From positions 1 to 64,000 of the forward strand of contig NZ_DASWSJ010000245.1 of assembly GCF_036402745.1 (NCBI RefSeq): a DNA stretch of 64,000 bases, read 5' to 3'. The DNA is from Actinophytocola sp036402745. GTDB taxonomy: Bacteria > Actinomycetota > Actinomycetes > Mycobacteriales > Pseudonocardiaceae. The translations under genes and the position numbers were made by a program. A model generated the notes under the pieces. That model was not told the DNA's origin. It made no database searches and worked only from the letters and a program-made list of their open reading frames with translations. Positions 36,078 to 44,017 of this stretch are shown here, one piece after another; the first letter of the stretch is position 1, and each line of letters opens with the position of its first letter.

Positions 36078-36908
36078 ATGGACCGCACCGAGCTGGCCGC
36101 GTTCCTCCGCGCGCAGCGGGCGCGGCTGCAACCCGCCGACGTCGGCCTGCGCGACGACGGGAAGCGCCGCCGGACGCCGGGCCTGCGCCGCGAGGAGGTC
36201 GCCGCGCTCGCCGGGGTGTCCGACACCTGGTACACGTGGCTGGAGCAGGGGCGCCCGATCATGGCGTCGGTCCAGGTTGTCGACGCGCTCGCCCGCGCGC
36301 TGCGGCTCGACCCCGACCAGCACCGGTACCTGCGCACGCTGGCCGGACTCAGCACGCCCCGCGCGGAGACCGTCACCGACGGCGGCGACCCCCGGCTGCG
36401 CCGCCTCGTCGACGCGGCCGCCCCGAACCCCGCCGTGGTCTACGACTGCCACCTCGACTTCCTGGCGTGGAACACGGCCTACCTCCGGGTGCGCCACGAC
36501 CCGGGCGCGATGCCGCCGGCGCGGCGCAATCTCGTGTGGATGATGTTCACCGACGCCGAGAACCGTGCCCGGATGGTCCACTGGGAGCCCGCCGCCCGGT
36601 CGGTGCTGAGCCAGTTCCGCGCCGCGGTCGGCCGGGTCCCGAAGGATCCCCGGTTCGTCGAGCTGGTGTCCGCTTTGGACGATGCGAGCCCGGAGTTCCG
36701 CGCCTGGTGGCCGGAGTACCCGATCCGCGACTTCAAGCCGGTGACCGTTCTGATCGAGCACCCGGCCGCGGGCCGGGTCGGCCTGGACATCTACCAGCTG
36801 CGCCCGGTCGAGTACCCGGACCTGCTGTTCGTCCTCCAGATCCCGGCGGGCGAGGACGACCTACGGCGCGTGCGCGAGTTGCTCGGCGAGGACCCGGTAC
36901 CCCGGTAG
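36078..36908 (+). CDS. XRE-family regulator with MmyB-like domain
   Basis: This is a 276-residue homologue of the protein at 13631. The N-terminal HTH has GLRREEVAALAGVSDTWYTW, and an MmyB-like ligand domain follows with VVYDCHLDFLAWNTAY and WWPEYPI. It faces the NmrA-cupin pair. AGGAGG lies nine bases before the ATG. The ligand is unknown. Two such regulators in one window, each facing an NAD(P) oxidoreductase, suggest a shared gene-pair design. Confidence 0.9.
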   Translation: MDRTELAAFLRAQRARLQPADVGLRDDGKRRRTPGLRREEVAALAGVSDTWYTWLEQGRPIMASVQVVDALARALRLDPDQHRYLRTLAGLSTPRAETVTDGGDPRLRRLVDAAAPNPAVVYDCHLDFLAWNTAYLRVRHDPGAMPPARRNLVWMMFTDAENRARMVHWEPAARSVLSQFRAAVGRVPKDPRFVELVSALDDASPEFRAWWPEYPIRDFKPVTVLIEHPAAGRVGLDIYQLRPVEYPDLLFVLQIPAGEDDLRRVRELLGEDPVPR

Positions 36909-37027
36909 CACGGCACCGTCAGCGGAACCACCGGTCCTGCTCGTGGGGAAGCCCGGTACAGCTTTCCGCGAGCGCGGCCGCCATGGGCGCGACGAGGTGA
37001 CCCAGCCCAGCCGCGCGGTGGCGAGCT

Positions 37028-37045
37028 GTCCGGCGAATTCCGGAC
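37028..37045. promoter_or_regulatory. Inverted repeat upstream of the flavin oxidase
   Basis: GTCCGG-CGAATT-CCGGAC has perfect 6-bp arms. It lies 18 bp before a second dyad at 37064. Both are inside the 247-bp gap between the XRE gene and the oxidase. Confidence 0.45.
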
Positions 37046-37063
37046 GGAACAGGTGTCGCGGTC

Positions 37064-37078
37064 GGGAAATCATTTCCC
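37064..37078. promoter_or_regulatory. 15-bp palindrome upstream of the flavin oxidase
   Basis: GGGAAAT-C-ATTTCCC is a perfect odd-centred palindrome 77 bp before the oxidase ATG. It is an AT-rich core in G+C-rich DNA, typical for an operator. Confidence 0.55.
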
Positions 37079-37155
37079 AGACCGTTTCCGTAACGATTCC
37101 GAGAAAGGAGACGACCCCCTTCCATCAGGTGAGCCAGGGGGCTTGGAGATACGGA

Positions 37156-38562
37156 ATGACACGGAATCTGGTCCAGCCGGCGTCGATCGACGCGCTGCGC
37201 ACGGAATTCGGTGGCCGAGTGGTGACGCCGCTGGAAAACGACTACGAGGACGTTCGCGCGGTTTTCAACGCGATGGTCACCGCCCGTCCGCAGGTGATCG
37301 CCCAATGCGACTCGACGGCCGACATCCGGGCCGCGCTCGCCTTCGCCCGGGACAACGGGCTCGAGGTCGCCGTCCGCAGCGGCGGGCACAGCGTCGCCGG
37401 CGCGTCCCTCGCCGACGGCGGGCTGGTGATCGACCTGCGCAGGCTCAACGGCGTCACCGTCGACCCCGAGCTCGGCACCGCGCGGGTCGGGGGCGGCGCG
37501 ATCTGGGCCGAGCTGGACCGCGCGACCCAGGCCCACGGCCTCGCCACCACCGGCGGCCGGGTGTCCACCACCGGCGTCGCCGGGCTGACCCTCGGCGGCG
37601 GCTCCGGCTGGCTCGAGCGCAAGTTCGGCCTCACCTGCGACAACCTCATCTCGGTCGACCTCGTCACCGCCGACGGCCGCGAGGTCACCGCGAACGAGCA
37701 GGAGAACCAGGAGCTGTTCTGGGCCCTGCACGGCGGCGGCGGCAACTTCGGCATCGCCACCGCGTTCACCTTCCGCCTGCACCCGCTGCCCGAGTTCTCG
37801 ATCGCGCTGCTCCTGTGGCCGGCCGACCAGGGCCGCGGCGTCGCGGGCGCGTACCACTCGCTGCTCACCGGCGCGCCCGACGAGGTCGGCGGCGGGCTGT
37901 TCTTCATCACCGGCCCGCCCGAGGAGTTCGTGCCCGAACACCTGCACGGCACGCTGTGCTCCGCGGCGCTCGTGACCTACACCGGCCCGGTGGCGCGGCT
38001 GCGCGAGCTCATCGCGCCGCTGCTGGCGATGGCTCCCGAGGGCCGGCTCGTCACCGACATGCCCTACGCCGACTTCCAGTGCCTGCTCGACGCCCCGCCC
38101 GGGCACCGCAACCACTGGTCCGCCGAGCACCTGACCGCGCTGCCGGACGAGGCGCTCGACCGGTTCTGTGAGCGCGCCGAGGACATGGTCGTCCCCTCGC
38201 CCTCGCAGCACATCCTGCTGCCGCTGGGCGGCGCGGTGGCCCGCGGCGCCGCGTGGCCGGGCTTCGACCGGGGCAACAAGTGGGTGGTCCACCCGCTGGG
38301 CCTGTGGGCCGACCCGGCCGACGACGACCGCGCCCGCGCGTGGGCCCGCAACCTCCGGGCCGACATGCACCAGTGGGCGACCGGCGACGTGTACCTCAAC
38401 TTCATCGGCGACGAGGGCGAGGACCGGGTCGTCGCGGGCTACGGCGTCGAGAACTACCAGCGGCTCGCCACGCTCAAGGCCGAGCTCGACCCGGACAACG
38501 TGTTCAACCGCTGGCACAACGTCCGGCCGGCCCGAAAGGGCAACCCGCTCGCGGGGGTGTGA
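37156..38562 (+). CDS. FAD-linked oxidase, berberine-bridge (BBE) type
   Basis: This is a 468-residue FAD-dependent oxidase/dehydrogenase. The N-terminal PCMH-type FAD domain has RSGGHSVAG, with His78 the likely covalent flavin site, and the C-terminus ends with the BBE motif region NYQRLATLKAELDPDNVFN. The second covalent Cys of glucooligosaccharide oxidases is absent: the equivalent segment reads GGRVSTTGVAG. The flavin is therefore probably held by His alone. Bacterial members oxidise sugars or antibiotic intermediates; the substrate is unknown. GGAG lies seven bases before ATG 37156. No signal peptide is seen. Confidence 0.88.
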   Translation: MTRNLVQPASIDALRTEFGGRVVTPLENDYEDVRAVFNAMVTARPQVIAQCDSTADIRAALAFARDNGLEVAVRSGGHSVAGASLADGGLVIDLRRLNGVTVDPELGTARVGGGAIWAELDRATQAHGLATTGGRVSTTGVAGLTLGGGSGWLERKFGLTCDNLISVDLVTADGREVTANEQENQELFWALHGGGGNFGIATAFTFRLHPLPEFSIALLLWPADQGRGVAGAYHSLLTGAPDEVGGGLFFITGPPEEFVPEHLHGTLCSAALVTYTGPVARLRELIAPLLAMAPEGRLVTDMPYADFQCLLDAPPGHRNHWSAEHLTALPDEALDRFCERAEDMVVPSPSQHILLPLGGAVARGAAWPGFDRGNKWVVHPLGLWADPADDDRARAWARNLRADMHQWATGDVYLNFIGDEGEDRVVAGYGVENYQRLATLKAELDPDNVFNRWHNVRPARKGNPLAGV

Positions 38563-38634
38563 ACCGGTTCGCCGTCCCGCTCGTGTGTGTGGGCGAGCCG
38601 GTGACGGCTCAGCGCGCATGAGGAGGAGAGAGCC

Positions 38635-39342
38635 GTGGCACTACGCGGGCCTGTGGTCACCGCCGTGGTCGTGGTGGTTGGACTTGCCGGGTTCATGACC
38701 GTCAACTCGGTCGGCGGCTTCGTGGTGGCGAGCAACGACACCGCCGAGCAGTCGTCCGGGGCGAATACGAAGACGGCGCCGCCGTCGGCGTCGGAGTCGG
38801 CAGCGCCGGCCGCGCCACCGGTGACGAGCAGCGAGGCACCGCCGACGACCGAGGCGCCACCCCCGCCGGCGTTCCCGGCCGAGGTGGCCTACGCGGGCAG
38901 GGCGAAGACGAGCCCGCTGGCGATCGCCGTCGTGGTGAAGGGGGCGGAGGCCGCCGGGTACCTGTGCGACGGCGCCAACGTCGAGTCCTGGCTGCGCGGC
39001 ACCGCCCAGGCCGGCAAGCTCGACCTCGCGTCCAAGGACCAGTCGAGCCACCTCGTCGCGGGCCTGGAGGGCAAGAACATCACCGGCACCGTGACGTTCG
39101 GCGGCAAGGACCTGCCGTTCACCATCGGGGTCGCCCCACCGCCGACGGGCCTCTACCGCGGCAAGGGCGGCGACACCACAATCGGCTGGATCGTGCTGCC
39201 CGACGGCACCCAGGTCGGCATCTCGACCTCCGGCGCCCGGTCGGCGCCGGCGCCGAGGCTCGACCCGGCCATGGGTGCCGTGACGCTGAACGGAACCCGG
39301 ATCGCGGCCGCGAAGGTCGCCGGCGACACGACGTTCGGCTAG
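38635..39342 (+). CDS. Membrane-anchored protein with Pro/Ser-rich stalk, unknown function
   Basis: I do not recognise a family. The 235-residue product has an N-terminal membrane helix (about residues 6-28). An unstructured Ser/Ala/Pro/Thr/Glu stalk follows (about 35-82), then a compact extracytoplasmic domain rich in Gly and beta-forming residues (VEVAYAGRAK..., TTIGWIVLPDGTQVG). GAGGAGGAGAG precedes the GTG start. It begins a cluster with a leader ORF, a DUF6529 gene and a tandem-Rieske gene, which suggests a surface redox or sensing role. That is inference from position only. Confidence 0.75.
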   Translation: MALRGPVVTAVVVVVGLAGFMTVNSVGGFVVASNDTAEQSSGANTKTAPPSASESAAPAAPPVTSSEAPPTTEAPPPPAFPAEVAYAGRAKTSPLAIAVVVKGAEAAGYLCDGANVESWLRGTAQAGKLDLASKDQSSHLVAGLEGKNITGTVTFGGKDLPFTIGVAPPPTGLYRGKGGDTTIGWIVLPDGTQVGISTSGARSAPAPRLDPAMGAVTLNGTRIAAAKVAGDTTFG

Positions 39343-39371
39343 ACCGTTGGTCCGCCTAGGGAGAGCACCAC

Positions 39372-39428
39372 ATGAGCGAGCTTACGAGCGAATCGACGAC
39401 ACAGGGCGCCCGCGAGGGGGTGTCGTGA
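39372..39428 (+). CDS. Putative 18-residue leader peptide coupled to DUF6529 gene
   Basis: AGGGAGAG lies six bases before an ATG that opens an 18-codon frame, MSELTSESTTQGAREGVS. Its TGA overlaps the downstream GTG start by four bases (GTGA). The spacing and coupling suggest it is translated and tunes expression of the next gene. No strong run of one amino acid points to classical attenuation. It could be a chance frame. Confidence 0.45.
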   Translation: MSELTSESTTQGAREGVS

Positions 39429-40099
39429 GTACGCACGACTTCGGGCCTACGGGGCCCGAGCCGGACGCGGACGTGACGCAGCGGGTACCCGGCGCCAACG
39501 CCGGCCCGCCGACGGGGTGGGACACCGGCGCGTGGGACTTCGAGGCCGAGCCCGAGGAGCAGCGCACCGGCATGCGTGGCGTGCTGGTCGCGCTGGCGAT
39601 CGGCTCGCTCGTCGCGGTCGCCATCGGGGTCTACGGCGGGCTGCACGAGGGGACCGGGCAGGCGTTCAACCTCGCCGGGTTCTCCAGCGGCCTGCACGCG
39701 AAGGCCTGGCTCGCGTCGATCGTGGTCGTGCTGGTGATCGTGCAGCTGCTGTCGGCGCTCGCGATGTGGGGCCGGCTGCCGGGCGCGCGGGGCGGCGGGC
39801 GGGTCTCCGCGATCCTGCACCGCTGGTCCGGCCGGGTCGCGGTGCTGGTGTCGCTGCCGGTGGCCGCGCATTGCCTGTACGCGTTGGGGTTCCAGGCGTT
39901 CGACACGCGGGTGCTGCTGCACTCGCTGCTCGGCTGCTTCTTCTACGGGATCTTCGTGTGCAAGATGCTGGTGCTGAGCCGGGAGGACAAGCCCGGCTGG
40001 GTGCTCCCGGTAGTGGGCGGGGTGGTGTTCACCGCGCTCGTCGGCCTGTGGGTGACGTCGTCGTTGTGGTTCTTCACCGAGTTCGGGGTGTCATTGTGA
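39425..40099 (+). CDS. DUF6529 family membrane protein
   Basis: This is a 224-residue protein with an acidic/proline-rich cytoplasmic N-terminus (about 1-45) and four hydrophobic helices. Paired histidines in the membrane region (AILHRWSGRVAV, AAHCLYALG, LLHSLLGC) resemble the haem-ligating arrangement of small cytochrome b-like proteins. That is my inference, because the family has no assigned function. Its stop overlaps the GTG of the Rieske gene by four bases, so the pair is coupled. Confidence 0.78.
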   Translation: MSTHDFGPTGPEPDADVTQRVPGANAGPPTGWDTGAWDFEAEPEEQRTGMRGVLVALAIGSLVAVAIGVYGGLHEGTGQAFNLAGFSSGLHAKAWLASIVVVLVIVQLLSALAMWGRLPGARGGGRVSAILHRWSGRVAVLVSLPVAAHCLYALGFQAFDTRVLLHSLLGCFFYGIFVCKMLVLSREDKPGWVLPVVGGVVFTALVGLWVTSSLWFFTEFGVSL

Positions 40100-40899
40100 C
40101 CAATGTGGACGGGATCGCCACAGGGGTGCCGCGGCGGACGGCCGTGGCCTGCGGCGTGGTGCTGGCCGGGGCGGCGGCCGGCTGCGCGCGGTACGGCGGG
40201 CGGGCCGCCCCGCCCACCGACGCGCCGCCGGCCGTCGGGAACACCGGCGTCGTGCTCGGCGAGGCCTCGGCCGTGCCGGTCGGCGGCGGCACGGTGTTCA
40301 AGGAGCAGAAGGTCGTCGTGACACAGCCGGCGAAGGGGGAGTTCAAGGGCTTCTCCGCGGTGTGCACGCACCAGGGCTGCGTGGTGGCCGAGGTCGCGGA
40401 CGGCACGATCAACTGCGGCTGCCACGGCAGCAAGTTCGGCGTCGAGGACGGCGCGGTGAAGGCCGGTCCGGCGACCAAGCCGCTGCCGGCCCAGGAGGTG
40501 TCGGTCGCCGCCGACGGCAAGCTCACGACCGGCCCGGCGCAGAACGCGCCGCAGACCACGCCGCAGACCACCGAGCCGCAGACCGAGACCAGCGCGGCCG
40601 CCGCGGCGCCGCCGCCGGGCCTGGCGTCGACCGCCGACATCCCGGTGGGCGGCGGCAAGGTCTTCGAGGCCGACGGGGTCGTGGTCACCCAGCCGAAGAC
40701 CGGCGAGTTCAAGGCGTTCTCCGCGGTGTGCACCCACCAGGGCTGCACGGTCGCGACGATCACCGGCGGCACGATCAACTGCCCATGCCACGGCAGCAAG
40801 TTCAAGGTCGCCGACGGCTCGGTCGCCAAGGGCCCGGCCTCGAAGCCCCTGCCCCCGCGGACCGTGACGGTGACGGGGGACCAGATCTCGGTCTCGTAG
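40096..40899 (+). CDS. Tandem Rieske (2Fe-2S) protein, exported
   Basis: This is a 267-residue iron-sulfur protein. A twin-arginine-like N-terminus (PRRTAVACGVVLAGAAAGC) suggests folded export and lipid anchoring. Two complete Rieske domains follow. The first has CTHQGC and CGCHGSKF, the second CTHQGC and CPCHGSKF. All ligand and disulfide residues are present in both. A Gln/Thr/Pro/Ala linker joins them. Most Rieske proteins have one such domain. The domains are so alike that the duplication looks internal and fairly recent. It is coupled to the DUF6529 gene, hinting at a small electron-transfer module. Confidence 0.88.
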   Translation: MTNVDGIATGVPRRTAVACGVVLAGAAAGCARYGGRAAPPTDAPPAVGNTGVVLGEASAVPVGGGTVFKEQKVVVTQPAKGEFKGFSAVCTHQGCVVAEVADGTINCGCHGSKFGVEDGAVKAGPATKPLPAQEVSVAADGKLTTGPAQNAPQTTPQTTEPQTETSAAAAAPPPGLASTADIPVGGGKVFEADGVVVTQPKTGEFKAFSAVCTHQGCTVATITGGTINCPCHGSKFKVADGSVAKGPASKPLPPRTVTVTGDQISVS

Positions 40900-40943
40900 T
40901 CGGTCGCATGAGCACGGGCCAGGCCGCGGGCCGCCCTGCCGCG

Positions 40944-42083
40944 TTACGAGAGGGCGGGGCTGTGCGACATCAGCTCGCGGGCGGCCCGCGCCACCTCCTC
41001 CGCCGTCGTCGTGCGGCCCAGGGTCAGGCGTAGGGCGCAGCGGGCGCGCTCCGGCGGGATGCCCATCGCGGTGAGGACGGGGGACGGCTCGGTCACGCCC
41101 TCGTGGCAGGCCGAGCCCGTGGACGCGGCGACGCCCGGTGTGGCGGCGAGGAGCTCGTCGCCGGGGAGGCCGTCGATGCTCACGTTCAGGGTGTTGGGCA
41201 GGCGCTCGGTCGGGTGGCCGTTGAGGTGGACCCGGCCGGGCAGGGCCTCCTCGAGGCGCCGGTGCAGCAGGTCGCGCAGTGGCCGGAGGTCGGGCACGTC
41301 CCGGGCGATCCGGGCGGCCTCGCCGAGCGCGACGATGAGGGCGACGTTCTCCGTGCCGGCCCGCAGCCCGCGCTCCTGCCCGCCGCCGTAGGTCGACGGC
41401 TCCAGCGCGAGGCCCGCGCGGACGTACAGCGCGCCGACGCCCTTGGGCGCGTACATCTTGTGCCCGGTGATCGTCAGCAGGTCGACCCCGAGGTCCGCTG
41501 TGGACAGTGCCAGCTTGCCGGCGGACTGGGAGGCGTCGGTGTGGAACAGGGCGCCGCGGGCGTGGGCGAGCGCCGCGAGCGCGCGGATGGGCTGCACGGT
41601 GCCGGTCTCGTTGTTGGCGTGCATGATCGACACGAGCACGGTGCGGTCGTCGAGTGCGGCGTCGAGGTCGGCCGGGTTCACCAGGCCGTGCTCGTCGACG
41701 GGCAGGCGGGTGACGCGGTAGCCGTGCAGCCGCACGAGGCTGTCGCACACCGCGAGGACGGCCGGGTGCTCGGTCACCTGGGTGATGACGTGGTCGCCCG
41801 GGTTCGCCAGCGCGGCGCCGCGCACGGCCAGCGTGTCGCCGTCCGAGCCGCCGCCGGTGAACACGATCTCCTCCGGTGCGGCGCCGAGCAGCCCCGCGAC
41901 CTTGGCCCGCGCGGCGGCGACGGCGTCGTGCGCGGCGCGGCCGTAGAGGTGGCCGCTGGAGGGGTTGCCGAAGTGCTCGGTGAGGTAGGGCAGGCAGGCC
42001 TGCGCCACCCGCGGGTCGATCGGCGTGGTGGCGTTGAAGTCGAGGTAGATCGGCGGTCCACCCCACGGCGACGGTTCGCTCAT
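40944..42083 (-). CDS. Cysteine desulfurase family protein (NifS/IscS-like)
   Basis: This is a 379-residue fold-type I PLP enzyme. The PLP lysine is in ITGHKMYAPKGVGALY, the histidine stacking PLP in TQVTEHPAV, and the catalytic cysteine in STGSACHEG. Such enzymes remove sulfur from cysteine for Fe-S clusters or thio-modified tRNA and cofactors. It lies beside the Rieske gene, but on the opposite strand and converging with it, so a functional link is only suggestive. No isc/suf genes are adjacent. ATG 42083 lacks a strong ribosome site. Confidence 0.87.
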   Translation of the reverse strand: MSEPSPWGGPPIYLDFNATTPIDPRVAQACLPYLTEHFGNPSSGHLYGRAAHDAVAAARAKVAGLLGAAPEEIVFTGGGSDGDTLAVRGAALANPGDHVITQVTEHPAVLAVCDSLVRLHGYRVTRLPVDEHGLVNPADLDAALDDRTVLVSIMHANNETGTVQPIRALAALAHARGALFHTDASQSAGKLALSTADLGVDLLTITGHKMYAPKGVGALYVRAGLALEPSTYGGGQERGLRAGTENVALIVALGEAARIARDVPDLRPLRDLLHRRLEEALPGRVHLNGHPTERLPNTLNVSIDGLPGDELLAATPGVAASTGSACHEGVTEPSPVLTAMGIPPERARCALRLTLGRTTTAEEVARAARELMSHSPALS

Positions 42084-42251
42084 GGTCCGCAAGCTACCCG
42101 CGGCCACGACCGCCGCGGTCCGCGCCGTCCTGGCCCACACCCGGTCGGCCACCGAGTACCCGCGCCTGCGCCCCTAACGCTGCCCCTTCGGGGCGGACCT
42201 GAACCGGGCGCCGACCGCATCGTTGGGCAAACCCGACGAAAGGGGAGCGGC

Positions 42252-43277
42252 ATGCCCAGACCAGCGGTTCGGCAGGGCGACTTCGACAACAACGACGTGC
42301 GGTTGCTCCAGCGGATGCTGCGCGACCTCCACTACCCCGTCGGCCAGATCGACGGGGACTTCGGGCCGGTCACCGAGGCCGCGCTCGTCTCCTACCAGAG
42401 CGACCACATGATCGGCGACCCGCCGGGCGTCTGCGACGTCAACACGTGGGCCGCGCTCGAGGCGCAGTTCGGCGACCTCGACGGGTTGCGGTCCGAGGAG
42501 AGCGTCGAGGACTACGTCGACGACACCTACGGCACCGCGCACAGCTCGATGGACCCCGACCAGCAGCTGGCCCGGCTCGCCGAGTCGGCCAACGAGCAGC
42601 TCGCCGCCGCCGGCGTGCCGCACGTCCCGATCCGGTTCGGCGACGCCGGGACCAACTGGGCCGTGTTCGACTGGCGCCCGTGGTCGGTGACCGTCAACCG
42701 CGACCTCTACGTCCAGGCGCAGGAGGCCGGCAACGCGTCGGAGAACATGGACACCATCTACCACGAGTCCAGGCACGCCGAGCAGTGGTGGACCATCGCC
42801 CGCCTGCTGGCCGGCCTCTACGACCTGGACGGCGCCGCGATCAACACGCGCACCGAGCTCAACCTCGACATCGCCAACCAGGCCGCCAAGGACCCGATCC
42901 TCCAGTCCAACACCAAGACCGACGCCGCGATCCACTGGTACGAGCAGACCTTCGGCACCTCACCCGTGCCGGCCGGCGTCGACGCGCCCCGCGAGGCCGA
43001 CGCGGGCGCCACCGGCGGCAGCGTCAAGCGCCAGGTCCGCGAGTACGTCGAGGGCGGCCCGGCGACCGGTCGCGCGGTCCTGCGCCGCGGCCACGAGGAC
43101 GCCGGCGAGATCCGCTACCTGCAGGAGCTGCTGATCTACCGCCACTTCCAGCCCGGCCGGGTGGACGGCGACTTCGGCCCGATCACCGACGCCGCGGTGA
43201 AGGCGTTCCAGGCCAGCCGCGGCCTCGAGGACGACGGCCTGGTCGGGCGGCTCACCTGGGAGGCGCTGCTGCCATGA
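42252..43277 (+). CDS. PGB-HExxH-PGB protein, putative metallopeptidase
   Basis: This is a 341-residue protein with an N-terminal peptidoglycan-binding domain (about residues 8-70, DVRLLQRMLRDLHYPVGQID). The middle domain carries YHESRHAEQWW, an HExxH zinc-peptidase motif at about residue 173. A second peptidoglycan-binding domain lies at the C-terminus (about 275-340, DGDFGPITDAAVKAFQ). There is no signal peptide, so if it acts on the wall it must be exported in another way or released. AGGGGAG lies six bases before the ATG. It overlaps the convergent kinase-like gene by 26 bp. Confidence 0.8.
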   Translation: MPRPAVRQGDFDNNDVRLLQRMLRDLHYPVGQIDGDFGPVTEAALVSYQSDHMIGDPPGVCDVNTWAALEAQFGDLDGLRSEESVEDYVDDTYGTAHSSMDPDQQLARLAESANEQLAAAGVPHVPIRFGDAGTNWAVFDWRPWSVTVNRDLYVQAQEAGNASENMDTIYHESRHAEQWWTIARLLAGLYDLDGAAINTRTELNLDIANQAAKDPILQSNTKTDAAIHWYEQTFGTSPVPAGVDAPREADAGATGGSVKRQVREYVEGGPATGRAVLRRGHEDAGEIRYLQELLIYRHFQPGRVDGDFGPITDAAVKAFQASRGLEDDGLVGRLTWEALLP

Positions 43278-43908
43278 GCGTCGTGAGCGTGGGGGCGTGG
43301 CGCTCCATCCAGCCGACGTAGCCGGCGAAGATCGCCGCCGCGTCCGCCCGGTCGTGCGCCAGGTGGTCGGCGCGGGCCCGGCGGAACCGCGCGGCGATCT
43401 CGTCGACCACCTCGGCCGGGTCGGGCCAGCCGTAGGCGTCGAGGAACACCCGGGCGCGGTGGGCCTGAACGGCGAGCGGGCCGCCGGACGCGCCGATGTC
43501 GGCGAAGCACCAGACCGCGTGACCGACGTCGCGCACCCGCGGGCCCGGCGCCACGCCGTCGTCCCAGTCGATCAGCGCGACCGCCCGCTCGCCGGCGAAG
43601 ACCGTGTTGTGCGGGCCGAGGTCGCCGTGCAGCACGACCTCCTCGCCGCCGGCCAGCCCGGTGCCCGCGGTGGCGTCGTGGAAGCCGCGGACCAGCCGGC
43701 CCGCGCCGGCCACCTGGAGGTCGGACAGCGCCGCCGCGTCGGCGGTCACCGTGCCGTCCACATAGGACAGTATGGCGCGCCCCCGCGCGTCGGTGCCGAG
43801 GAACCGCGGCGCGCCGTCGAAGCCGGCCGCCGCCAGGTGCCGCAGCACCGCGTGCACGTACGGCGACCGGTCGTGCGGTGGCCGGCGCACCGTGTCGCCG
43901 ACCCGCAC
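43252..43908 (-). CDS. Aminoglycoside phosphotransferase-family protein, possible N-terminal frameshift
   Basis: This is a 218-residue kinase-fold protein. The catalytic loop is VLHGDLGPHNTVF and the metal-binding Asp is in LIDWDDGVAPG. The substrate is unknown; such genes are common in actinomycetes and rarely give resistance. The N-terminus looks broken. In the next frame upstream, GTG 43952 reads VAGDEVLEGGTTPG, which in homologues runs straight into VVRVGDTVRRP. One missing G in the run at about 43914-43917 would separate them. The sequence therefore holds either a sequencing error or a genuine frameshift with re-initiation at GTG 43908. Confidence 0.72.
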   Translation of the reverse strand: MRVGDTVRRPPHDRSPYVHAVLRHLAAAGFDGAPRFLGTDARGRAILSYVDGTVTADAAALSDLQVAGAGRLVRGFHDATAGTGLAGGEEVVLHGDLGPHNTVFAGERAVALIDWDDGVAPGPRVRDVGHAVWCFADIGASGGPLAVQAHRARVFLDAYGWPDPAEVVDEIAARFRRARADHLAHDRADAAAIFAGYVGWMERHAPTLTTLMAAAPPR

Positions 43909-43984
43909 GACCCCGGGGTGGTGCCGCCCTCGAGGACCTCGTCGCCGGCCACGGGCTCACCCTAGATGACACTGCGCAACAGCG

Positions 43985-43997
43985 TGCGTATCGCGCA
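43985..43997. promoter_or_regulatory. Shared bet motif upstream of betA
   Basis: TGCGTATCGCGCA, 21 bp before betA, is the reverse complement of TGCGCGATACGCA and matches 12 of 13 bases of the site at 45719. The near-dyad TGCG/CGCA ends suit a dimeric repressor. Confidence 0.5.
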
Positions 43998-44017
43998 ACC
44001 TGTCGTACCATCCTCGG

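Noticed and set aside
37156..38562. Bicovalently flavinylated oxidase
   Set aside because: His78 is present, but the position of the second covalent Cys is occupied by non-Cys residues; Cys161 lies in a different segment.
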